From assembly GCA_963662175.1 (NCBI GenBank), contig OY759217.1:10480562-10544561 (forward strand): a stretch of DNA of 64,000 nt, written 5' to 3'. Numbering within the stretch: position 1 is the stretch's first letter; every line of letters starts with the position of its first letter. The notes under the pieces were generated by a model that saw only the letters and a list, made by a program, of their open reading frames with translations, made no database searches and was not told where the DNA came from. The position numbers were made by a program, and so were the translations under genes. The DNA is from Aradus depressus. Its lineage: Eukaryota > Arthropoda > Insecta > Hemiptera > Aradidae. This document shows, piece by piece, positions 25,501 to 35,589 of this stretch.

Positions 25501-25884
25501 ACAATCTATATGATATATCGTAAATTGTTTGAGATATCCGAATCGAACTTACTTCTTGATAAGCTCAAAAGGTTCTATTATTATGTTCTAAAGGTTCTAT
25601 ATTATTTCTTTTTTTGGGTCATATACTTTGGTATGTAGTATATATTATACTAAAGCTCCTATCTATGTATATATATTTTTTTTTTCAAAATAACATCGGT
25701 TCTGACTAGGTTGTTTTACATAACTGGTGCAGATGTCATGCATTAGCTTGGTTTTTTGATAGAAAGTGGCGCAAGTGAGACCAGTAGACTCCTCCGGAAC
25801 CCTCAAAATGCTGGAAAGAATATCTCGGACATGTCTTGAAATTCCATGATTTCCTTTGAAGTTGTTATACATGTGTTCAGCTCG

Positions 25885-26062
25885 AAACTTATCAACGTTC
25901 AGCGGAATCAATCGAAGGGGAGGTGGGCTCTTTTCAACAATCACGTCTCATATTTAAATTCAAACCCCATAAGGATGGCACCTATTAATTTTCCGCGAAA
26001 TCACTCGAAGGGAAAGGGAGGTATAAGAGAAGGGGGTCTACTCAAATACCCTAATAACTGAT
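25885..26062 (+). repeat. 133-bp-type repeat, about 1.3 units
   Basis: Contains CGGAATCAATCGAAGGGGAG, then CCCCATAAGGATGGCACC, TATTAATTTTCCGCG, TCGAAGGGAAAGGGAGG and CTCAAATACCCTAATAACTG, in the same order as in the copies near 2920 and 44700. Confidence 0.6.
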
Positions 26063-26252
26063 AGCTATCAAAATCCAATATTGGTTCACTAGGACGTCAT
26101 AATAATTATATTTTACAGTAAATTTTGGCGTTTTCGTGTGAAAAGATTTACTAGTTTACAATGAACACTGAGTACAATAAATAGTAATAGTTCCGAGAAC
26201 GAATTTCCTACAAAAATCTATAGGAAAACAATAATTAATTGTAGGTTGCGTG

Positions 26253-26308
26253 ATAGTTCAGAGAAGTCTGTTGTGAAAGAGGAAGAGGAACTAAAAGAGG
26301 CCTTTAAC
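26253..26308 (+). CDS. Candidate coding exon of unknown gene (acidic segment)
   Basis: Between a TTAATTGTAG acceptor and an AACAG|GTAGGC donor the frame reads LRDSSEKSVVKEEEELKEAF and ends in phase 2. That phase fits the start of the candidate exon at 31988, where AG+T restores a Ser codon. The segment is short and has no recognisable domain. It could be a chance ORF. It is listed because it is phase-compatible with the next candidate and has exon-like sites on both sides. Confidence 0.25.
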
Positions 26309-26586
26309 AGGTAGGCATTATTGGTGTAGTAGTAGTAGTGTGTGTGTGCGTGAGAGAAGTGGGGCAGGAGGAAGGCCGGTACTACCACAACCAAATCGAT
26401 AGAAGAGGCCGTTCAACTGTTTAGAGTCCCGTTTTCTCAATATATGACTAAGGCCTCAGCTATTATACCGCTAATTTTAAATTATACACAGAAATAGTCG
26501 TTAACTGTCAAGATTAATCTTTAATTCCCCACAACTCGATTTATTGGGATTACTACTCAGGTCACTAATTAAATTTAAATGAATAA

Positions 26587-26880
26587 TTATTGTGACTGAT
26601 GCCTTTCAACTACGAGATCATATTGCCTGCTACCACAGCGCTCTTTTGTCGCTTTGGTGGACATGAGAACGACTCTACTGTGGGAGTCCGAAAATTGCCT
26701 AGCTATGTTTAGTTACATTGGGTAGGGGTCTTGAACCGAGTACCTGATATCGTACAGGGTCAGGACACCGCTTAACGTTCCATTCAAAGGACGGCATGCT
26801 CAAGATTTTTTTCACCTCCCACATGAAAAAAAAACCTTTGAATCTTGCCCGGGTTTCGAACCCGCGATCTTGAGCTCGGT
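26587..26880 (-). mobile_element. tRNA-derived SINE, copy 7
   Basis: Minus-strand copy with the TGTGACT 3' block, the GCGCTCTTTTGTCGCTTTGG block, the deleted/altered central GTACCTGATATCGTACAGG block and a B box (GGGTTTCGAACCCGCGATC on the plus strand). The head is truncated just past GAGCTC, so the A box is absent. Confidence 0.82.
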
Positions 26881-29560
26881 TGACTTTTCAATGATTATTA
26901 CTTTATTATTTACCCTTTTCGTTCTTTATTCATTTCATAATTTAAATGTTCATTTTTCTTAGTGACGTTATAGACCGTTAGTCATCTGCCACGGACCAGA
27001 CATCTTGCCTTGAGATCCTGCAGTTGTTACTACTGGGGTGGTCGATGCACAAGTATCTTTAAGCAGACAAAAAAAAACGTGAATATCAAGGTCATAAAAA
27101 TATAGTAATTTAAATATATTTTAAAAATAATATAGTTACATAATTAGCAATATACAAAAATATTATTTCTTAATTTCCTGGAAGTTAATAATTTGGAGGT
27201 CTGATGTCGTGTTTGCTTAAGAAAAATTTATAATATCCCTAACATCCATCAAGATTGTTTTTCGCAACGTGTAATAAGTAAATATTAATATTAAGTAAAA
27301 AAGTAAGTATTCATGAGATGGGTTTGTATTGCAAATAAATGAAAAACAAAGATGAATTATGGCCCCTTCAACTTATTTCTCTGTTGCACGCAGAGCGGCC
27401 ACTAATAAAAAAAATTATGAGAAGTATCTGTTTTATACAATAAGATTTTGCCATGAATTTTTCATAATATTGTTGATTTCCTAATTCATAAAAGCTACTC
27501 GACATTGTGGATCATCTTCAGAGGCTGACAAAGATGTGTGAGCCATGCTATCCAGTTTGAATTGGGGGATCCTGCTTTGAATCGGTGGTTGGAAACTGGA
27601 CACACCTGGCCATTTTAAATGGTTATTTTGTGCAGAGCTCTCACAATGAAAGTTTCCCTACATCACACCCATTTCAATTAAAATAATTTGAAGATATTTT
27701 TTTTGTCGGTTATTGACAAGTATAAGAGGGGTAGGAATGGCGCGTCAATAATGGTAACATTTTACTAACATTTGCTAATTATTCCAAAAACATGAGAACA
27801 CTACTTGACGGCGATACTATTTTTTGGAAAAGCACATTCATGAAAAGGGATATAATGCAATATTGTATTCTTTAAATATGAAAACAGAAGTTAAAATATA
27901 ATGTAATAACAACTTGTACAGGATGCGTCCCTGATTGATATGTGTCCATTTCTTTGACCCCTCTCCAATAATTTTCACCACGTGAAGATGGCAAATTGCC
28001 GAAACTAGATGTGGTAAAAATAAAATATAAGTTGGATTGATAGATCTGTATTACTTATTTAACAAGTAAGTCCTGTGGTAATAAAAAAAAAGGCTTATGA
28101 AGAAGGTTCAAGTGTTACGTGTTAAACTTAAATAATAATTAAATAAACATATAAATAATAATTAGATAAATACTTAATAAAATTAAACAAATAATAATAA
28201 TAAACAATAATTTACCACATTTTCTGTCGAAATTTGATCTCTTTTCTTTCACTAAATTTTGATTTCTACAGTAGTTTTTCAAAAAAGGCCCAAAAAAAAA
28301 TATCAAAAGTTCAAGACGTGCAATTTTGAAGAAAGTGCACGTATATTTTAAAAAAATTTCAATTAACAAACTTTTCATTTGAATTTCTAAAGAGATCATC
28401 TTGTCTTCTAAATTTTGAAAAAATATAAAATCTAATCCAAGGGTTTTTTAAATAATATTACCGGGCCAACAGGGAAAATTAATAGAACAGAATTTTCGAG
28501 AACAAATATTGGGTTTATTTTCTTAAATCTTCATTATTAAAATTAAAAAACTAAACATGGAAAATAACAAAAAATCATAGAAAAAAATCTTAAAAACTAA
28601 ATTCTTCCCACTAATTCAATCTTTTTGTTTTATATTTTGTGGGGGTTTGACCTGCTCCGACCCGATAATCCTGTCTTCGCCGGTTAAGCCTTCTATTCCG
28701 CACTTCTCATTTTTAAAATGATACTAATGTCTTATTTAACTGGTGTTACACGATTTCGTAAAAAGGTTTGTTTTTAATATTATTTGTTATCTAATTTGAC
28801 AACATTTATGTCTAATCCTTATTAGATAGGAGACATGGGTCAGTGTTGTTTTGACAAAAATGTCATTTTTAGCGCTCACCTAGACAAACATTTTTTAAAA
28901 TAACTTTTGTTCTTCGTTGTTATTATTATGTTAGAATCTGTCCTGCTTTATAAGTGCATACATGAAAATTTGCGTTGTTAATAAATATTAAAATTTAATA
29001 AGTATAAATAAGCAAGTGAGCTTATATGTGGAGTTTCACGTTTTTTCATTATTTTTTGTTTCTCTAAAGAGTTTATCTTCTTTTTAGTAATTTGAATAGT
29101 TTAAAAAATAGGTTTAATTTCAATTTTACAAACCAATAATACTAATTTAATTAACAATCTATTTTATTATTCTATTATACATTAGTATAAAGAAGTATTG
29201 TAATCGTGCAAAAATCCGAGATCGAGGTTTCAACGGATTTTCACGTTTCAAGGTGAAGAAAGTTTTTTTTTTTTTACCATATTATTATTACCAGGATTGC
29301 TATGGCAGCCATAATAAAAAAATAAATATTAATGGTATGAGAACAACACAGACTTGGATAAAAATAAAAGGGATTCTGATAATTAACCATAAATATCAAT
29401 AACGTTTGTCTCACAATATATTTATTAAAATAACCATGAAGTAAGTTTCTTTTTAGTATTTTGCAATCTCATGTCACTTTAGTTTTTCATAACTGTTGAT
29501 AATTTTAACGAACTCATACTGACCTGACTGACTCACAGGTTAGTTAGAGATTCTTCTAGG
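26881..29560. other. Intergenic AT-rich stretch, nothing recognisable
   Basis: No gene, RNA gene or clear transposon seen. A repeat-like piece near 27490-27640 resembles the one near 23880-24000. The minus-strand ORF at 28139-28399 is AT-rich, low in complexity and lacks support. Confidence 0.5.
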
Positions 29561-30655
29561 TCGCCCCCACTCTTCGCCCCTTTTCCAGAGTGAGGTCTCT
29601 ATGAATCCACTGCCAATTGATTTTACATAAAACGCAACTTTCAAAAACCAATATCTCGAAATCTATTGCTCCTATAAGAAAACTATAAATATCGGAAAAC
29701 CTAGTTGTTTCGTGGAGAATCTGAAAATCCTAATTAAAAATTTGTACAAATTAAATTTTTTACGATTAAATTTTACTGAGGTGTCTGTTTAAGGCCAACC
29801 TCACATTTGGCAATTCCGAAGCGACGCGACTGATACTCAAGTCACAGCCATTTGTTGGGTATGATACCCGTAGGCAACTTTTCTCCTCACACTGAGGATA
29901 CTGTGCAGCGACTAGGATCTCTTCAGTCTCCATCTAGCCGTGGCGAGAAGCTGAGTTGTTCACCATGTCAAGTGAAGATTCTTCAAGTGACGAAGATGTC
30001 GTTGTGTCTTATTATTATTATTATTATAGAAAAAGGAAAATCCGAAGATTATGGCGCCATCCTTACATCGAAAGGAATGTTAACTATTTCTGGGTGCTAA
30101 AGAGCTGGAAAAGTCGGATTCCAAGTTCGTAGCATTCTACCGAATGACGAAAGAATCATTCCTACAATTGATTGGCATTGTTTCTCCATCCATAAGACAG
30201 AGGTACACACAAATGCGGGAATGTGTGAGTGCTGAAGAGTGTGTTCACTAGCCATGGCGAGGCGACGCAGGAGACTCAAGGGACAGGCGACCTTCCTAGC
30301 AGGTCGCTTGAGACTGGTAGGATACGGGTAGGATACGCGTCTCGTGGGAGTGGCATCGTTTGTGTCTCCCCACCACTCAACATAGGAAGTGACTTCTAAG
30401 ATACCCTCAAGATACTTGAGTATCAGTCGCGTCGCTTCGGAATTGCCTAATGTGAGGTTGGCCTAAGCCTATTTTTTAAACGTGTTCTTTTACCCTATTT
30501 TTAAATTGTTTCCCAGTTTGACTTACATAAACAAAATTACGAAAACTACATTTTAGTTAGTAAACCCCACATTTTTCTTCAGTGCTGTTGAGATGTTTCT
30601 ATAATGTATTATTTGTTCTGGAACCTACCCAACAGTCCTCTTTTTTAAGTACATC
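29561..30655 (+). repeat. Interspersed repeat, copy A, split by a Harbinger element
   Basis: Flanks at 29561-29789 and 30467-30655 together match copy B at 30922-31370. They share CAGAGTGAGGTCTCTATGAA, CCACTGCCAATTGATTTTAC, AATCTGAAAATCCTAATTAA, ACGTGTTCTTTTACCC and GGAACCTACCCAACAGTCC in the same order. The transposon at 29793-30463 is inserted in copy A and absent from copy B. Confidence 0.8.
29793..30463 (+). mobile_element. Non-autonomous PIF/Harbinger element (671 bp) with transposase remnant
   Basis: Terminal inverted repeats of 50 bases with a single mismatch (GGCCAACCTCACATTTGGCA at the left end), flanked by TAA on both sides (29790-29792 and 30464-30466), the 3-base target duplication expected of PIF/Harbinger. 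The inside encodes the N-terminus of a HARBI1-like transposase from a Met at 29965 (MSSEDSSSDEDVVV, then RKRKIRRLWRHPYI). A frameshift near 30095 follows, then KFVAFYRMTKESFLQLI and VSAEECV, ending at 30249. The catalytic DDE part is deleted. Confidence 0.88.
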
Positions 30656-30896
30656 GCCTCTGAACATGGTAGCAACACCGAAAGTACTCCCATAGTATTT
30701 ATTCTGTGAAATAGACAATTTTTTTTTTATTAGGTGTTTCAAAATATCTCGGCTAAAAATGTTAGGTTCCCTTAGAAAGTTAAAGTATTGAGTATAACTG
30801 GGGAAGTATAAAAGTACATGATTGGTTCAATATGAAAAGATACATGTGAAATTGACAGGGGCGTAGCCAAAATTGTGAGCAGTGGGAGTAGTGGAA

Positions 30897-30921
30897 GAGG
30901 GGTGGGGGGGGGGGGGGGGGG
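30897..30921 (+). repeat. Poly-G tract
   Basis: A G-rich run (GAGGGGTGG followed by about 18 G) directly upstream of copy B of the interspersed repeat. Possibly an assembly-uncertain length. Confidence 0.7.
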
Positions 30922-31370
30922 TCGCCCCTCCTCTTCGCCCCGTTTCCAGAGTGAGGTCTCTATGAATCCACTGCCAATTGATTTTACATAAAACTCAACT
31001 TTCAAACACCAATATCTCGAAAACTATTGCTCGCACAAGAAAACTAAAAATATCGGTAAACCTAGCCGATTTGTGGAGAATCTGAAAATCCTAATTAAAA
31101 ATTTGTAAAAATTAAATTTTTTTACGATTTAATTTTACTGAGGTGTGTGTTGTGTCAATGTTTATGCCTATTTCTGAAACGTGTTCTTTTACCCTAATTT
31201 TAAATTGTCTCCCACTATGACTTACATAAACAAAATTACAAAAACTACATTTTAGTTAGTAAACCCCACTCTTTTCTTCTGTTTTTATTTTTTCTTTAGT
31301 GCTTTTGAAATGCTTGTATAATGCATTATTTGTTCTGGAACCTACCCAACAGTCCTCTTTTTTAAGTAAG
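30922..31370 (+). repeat. Interspersed repeat, copy B (uninterrupted)
   Basis: About 450 bases, same orientation as copy A about 1.36 kb upstream and collinear with it except for the Harbinger insertion. At the corresponding point it reads GAGGTGTGTGTTGTGTCAAT and continues, so it acts as a paralogous empty site. No coding capacity is visible. Confidence 0.8.
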
Positions 31371-31987
31371 CAAACTATAAAGCCATTTATTACTGTAGGT
31401 TTTAACTTTGCTCAGTTGGGGCCATGGTGCCCGTGCGGGCTAGAGCGTAGGGCTTTGGTCGCATGGTCTCTTTCATTTCGTAGATGGAACTCCCTCCAGG
31501 GACCATGGATGTTGCAAAATAACTAGATAATACGTTTATTAGAGACATGGCTTATATGCGCATCGTTCATAAGGCCAAAAATGAAGGAACTTTGCTTATT
31601 TTAGAAAAAGTGCAAATTAAATGTTTTAAAAGACTCGTTTGTTTAAACAGATCAACCCCTGGGAGGTTTACCTAAAGCTATTGATGTTCAAGATGGTGGA
31701 TAAAACATTTAGAGTTGGAGAAGAGGCTACGGAGAAGTTGCTATAATGGATTCCATTTCGGTAAGGTTCGATTTCGTTTCGTCGGCTTTCTCCCTCGTGA
31801 ACCTGCTCTCTGAGCCATAGTCAGGTATATGGGTAGCCCAGGACTCTGAGTTCGTGAAGCGCCACCTTGACACTTGATGAAGAGGATGGAATATCATCTG
31901 GTTTGTCGGAATGCTGATATTGATCCAATATCCGCTACTAGAGTGCTAGCTGAATTCCAGTGTAAAATGGCTCCCTATATGAATTTC

Positions 31988-32219
31988 AGTGGCCGACTAG
32001 AGACGATGAGATTAGCAAATCGTCAGTCGAACAGGAGGAGAAGGCAGAAAGCTCGAGGTAGATCTAAGATGGAAGAGGAGGGGTGCGATCTAGACGAAGG
32101 GAGGAACGTCTACCTTGTGATGATGGAGTGTCCAGCTGAGGAGGCAGGTACCTGGAGGAGCACCCGTACCCGGCCTGTTCACCTCACCACTGCTTTCTTC
32201 AGACCAGATATACACAGGG
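31988..32219 (+). CDS. Candidate coding exon of unknown gene (basic segment)
   Basis: A TATGAATTTCAG acceptor precedes an open frame starting GRLETMRLANRQSNRRRR. It continues QKARGRSKMEEEG, NVYLVMMECPAEEAG and HLTTAFFRPDIHR and ends at a CACAGG|GTATGA donor. Base composition is GC-richer than the surroundings, as in the true exons. The basic cluster could be a nuclear signal. I do not recognise the protein. It may be an upstream exon of TTLL3-A or part of a separate gene between INTS5 and TTLL3-A. Confidence 0.4.
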
Positions 32220-33173
32220 TATGAAGAATGTCTATTCCTTTTTCTTAAAAACATTTCGACAATTAACTTCTTTTTTTTAATTAAAAAAACATCTTATTTT
32301 TGTTCTCTCTGTGTTCTGTAAGTTAATGAGACTAGCTTCACGAAGAGGTATATCTCAAAATTAATTTTTTTTTTTCATTCTAAATTAACATTTTATATTT
32401 AAGAAATAATTGAGGGAATAACCGAATTATAAGTCATTATTAAAAGGGATGGCTGCATCCGTCTAGGGGTGAGAGAGGGGAGGGAGGGTCTAGGTAAGTT
32501 TGGAGGACTCAAGAAAAAGTATAAATCATTTTGGAAAAGTTTAATAAAATTAAAGTTAAATACATACGATAAGTTAGATTGACAATGGTTTCATCTGATA
32601 TTGTACTTGACATGTGCAACCTGTTTTGCTCAAACAACAATAAAATCAAAACATATCTACCATTGAATGTATTTTCTTAACTTCCTCCAGAAATATAAAA
32701 CAACTACTGATATATAAAGAACAACTATAAGATGTGTACTTTTCTTACAGTTCCTCAAATCTAAAGGTCATCTTTCACTTTTGGGTTATGTAAGGAGATT
32801 CTTAATTTATAATAATATATCTGGAACAAGGGTTATAACAGAGAGGTCGACTCGTATAATATCTTATACATAAACAATATGATACATTTAAGAAAAAAAT
32901 TATCACAATAAAGATCAGCAAATAAGATAGGTACTGACGATGGGACTTTTTCCCCTAAAATCTACTTGCTAATAGAGACCAAAAATACATTGAGGGAATA
33001 ATAAAGCTGTGAAAAAATATATATTATTATAAGGGCATTTTATTAATTTGTCACAAATTTTTCTTTCTTTATTTTCTTAATCAGAAATTGTAGTGTACGT
33101 TTGTTTTCTAATTATTTTATTTTTATTTTTGAAGTTTATTATTATTATTATTATTATTTTGTTGAGAAACAGT

Positions 33174-33350
33174 GAGTTAAGAGAATTACACACCGTGGTA
33201 GATGAGACAGCGGTCCTGCGACATGAAATCTGCCAAGGGCCAACAAGACGGAGCAGCGAGGTGGGAGACCTGAAGATGGTCGCCATGGAACTCTGGGCTG
33301 CCCGACGCCTCCCAGCCTTCAGTCTGCTCCTGAGTCCCGCCTCGGCACAC
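33174..33350 (+). CDS. Candidate coding exon of unknown gene (helical segment)
   Basis: The frame reads ELRELHTVVDETAVLRHEIC, then TRRSSEVGDLKMVAMELWAA and RRLPAFSLLLSPASAHR, ending in a strong CACAG|GTAATT donor (phase 2). The acceptor is either GAAACAG (33173) or GTGAG a few bases on. Composition and the GC-rich third positions look coding, and the segment is probably helical. It does not join in frame to the first firm TTLL3-A exon at 35590: both acceptors there lead to early stops. So either an intervening exon is missed, a frameshift exists, or this is a different gene. Confidence 0.45.
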
Positions 33351-34277
33351 AGGTAATTAACTTTACGTCTCTTGGCGCCTTGCCTATCTTGTATCGACGT
33401 CTAATTTACTCACGACATTCTCCAAAATACTGTATTTATTTTAATTGATTCTGGGTGTAGTTGAATTTCATACAGATTTTTTTCCAAAAACAGTTATATT
33501 TTTCATATTTATAAAAATTGTATCTTAAGAGAGAATATATTAGAAGATATGTTATGAAATTTAATGAACATTCTACCATTTTCATTGATTCTTCATAATC
33601 GTCACCAAGTTGCTAGCAATGTCTCTTTAGAATGCTACCTTAATTCCTTAAAGATACTCTCTCTTGTGTTCACTATGGGATTTATTATAATGTACACACA
33701 GTATTTTTATTATTGTTATTTTTTTGAATCCAGTGCCTGTAGACAGCAGCCAAGTTAAGTAGCTGCATCGGATTGCGAATTTCTAAGAGTATTTGGTCAA
33801 GCTATTTTATTTATTGTTATTATATTATTAGACATTATTTTTATTTTTATTTTTTTCTTTGAAAGTGATTTATGCTTAATATTTTTCTCAATACGGAATT
33901 TTACCTAGAAAAATATTTATCTGGCATCGCTGTCGGAGAGAAAGGCATCAATAGACTATCCTGTGCTCTACAATTTATTTCGTTAAGATATACTATCCTT
34001 ATACGAAGTATATTTGTTAAGAAGACTCTTGGCCAAACCACTGCTCTCTGCTAAATGAGGTCATACGACAATTATTTTGACCCTTCTGAGACACTTGTGT
34101 GGGTTGATGTATTTTACAAACTTACTCGGGTTAACAAATAGTCTGTAGAAATAAGAGCGATTTAAAAGTGGAAGTGTTCAATGCAATAATATAAATGTGC
34201 TTTATCATTTTTAGAACATTCTTCTCATACGATTAAACATTCAGATGAGCCCAAAAAATGAAATAAAGTTAAACCCA

Positions 34278-34590
34278 TTTTCGCTCAATGGTATGCGTGC
34301 TTGCTTATTGAGCTCATGATCGCGGGTTCAAAACCCGGCCCAGGCCCTTAAGGGTTTTTTTATCTGCGCGGTGAGAAAACCTTAAACACGCCGTTGGATG
34401 GGACGTTAGACGATGATCCCGATGTGCTATGTCAGATCCCTCCCTACCTTAGATGAATAAACCTATATAGGCAAAATTATGGACTAACATAATAGAGTCA
34501 GGCCACTAGAGCGACGAAAGAGCGCTCTGGTAGTAGGCGATATGACCTCGTAGTTAAAGCCTGGGCATGAGTCACAATGACTAACTAATC
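34278..34590 (+). mobile_element. tRNA-derived SINE, copy 8
   Basis: Plus-strand copy with most of the tRNA-like head (GCTCAATGGTATGCGTGCTT), B box GGTTCAAAACCC, the body blocks and the 3' end GAGTCACAATGACTAACTAA. It lies in the intron upstream of the first firm TTLL3-A exon. Confidence 0.85.
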
Positions 34591-34730
34591 CCGTGGCTGC
34601 CAGAGCAGAAATAATTGGTTGTTATAGAAAACATACATTCGGTATTGATACTTTGGTTCTATGGTCACTGTGAGACACTTGGTAGAGCAGTCAAATAAAT
34701 TGATTTTTCATCCTTATATCAATAATAAAT

Positions 34731-34733
<3 letters not shown>

Positions 34734-34813
<80 letters not shown>
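34734..34813. repeat. (TA)n microsatellite, about 78 bp
   Basis: An uninterrupted TA dinucleotide run. The ORF through it encodes alternating Ile-Tyr and is an artefact. Confidence 0.95.
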
Positions 34814-34815
<2 letters not shown>

Positions 34816-35471
34816 ATTATTGAAACAATACTATTTTCCTATTAACAACAAATTCACATGATAAGAAACATAAACAAAGTTTCAAATAATCTGCGTATTT
34901 CCTTCAAGTTCTAAATGTTTTTTTTCACTTCACTCCATTATATTCGATGTTTTTCTGGGCAATAACATTTTCGTGAACGATCTCAGTTGGAGAAAATATA
35001 ATTTACATAAATACATTAGAAAAAATTGGAAGCGAATAAATTTCCATATATAATTTCCATAATATATGCAAAATATGTATATCATAGATATGTGCATGTA
35101 CGTTTATGCATACAATTAACGTTTTTCTTTTTTTAGAATTAAAATAAAATATGACATTAAGAAATATATATATATTTTCTTCTTCATTATTTCACTGCTA
35201 TGATTAATTATTATATTATATTCCTTTTATGAAGTGGGGAAGGGCATTAATGAAGTTGATTTCTTTATGAATACTTTGTTTCAAAAAGAAAGAAAATATG
35301 TATATAAATATAACTACATTTTCTAATGTCCATTATTGCTTCAGACAAAAACAGCGTAGGTAATGAATGGCAAGATTTTAAATATTTCTCTGTATCTTAT
35401 TAGCCTTTTATATGGAACTTTGGTGACATTAATTTTTTTTTTTCAGTAATTCCTTGATATCAATTATTTGA

Positions 35472-35473
<2 letters not shown>

Positions 35474-35515
<42 letters not shown>
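35474..35515. repeat. (TA)n microsatellite, about 42 bp
   Basis: A pure TA run about 75 bases upstream of the first firm TTLL3-A exon. Confidence 0.9.
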
Positions 35516-35521
<6 letters not shown>

Positions 35522-35589
35522 GCTGAAGCAGATATTTGTTTAGTGAAACATGATGAAATATTCATTGTACAAATTGTTTTAAAGGTTAG

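Larger units (their letters stand above)
21342..26252. other. Intergenic region downstream of INTS5
   Basis: The INTS5 3' UTR must begin here, but there is no AATAAA before the transposon at 21714. Beyond the Harbinger-type element (21714-22526) I see AT-rich sequence without genes. A stretch near 23880-24000 (containing TCATCCTCAGTGGCAGATAA) looks like a degraded interspersed repeat that recurs in diverged form near 27490-27540. Confidence 0.5.

Noticed and set aside
28139..28399. Minus-strand ORF of 86 codons
   Set aside because: Low-complexity Leu/Ile/Lys composition expected of AT-rich DNA, no splice sites and no recognisable domain.
34661..34861. ORF of 66 codons with a long Ile-Tyr run
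   Set aside because: It is the translation of the (TA)n microsatellite.
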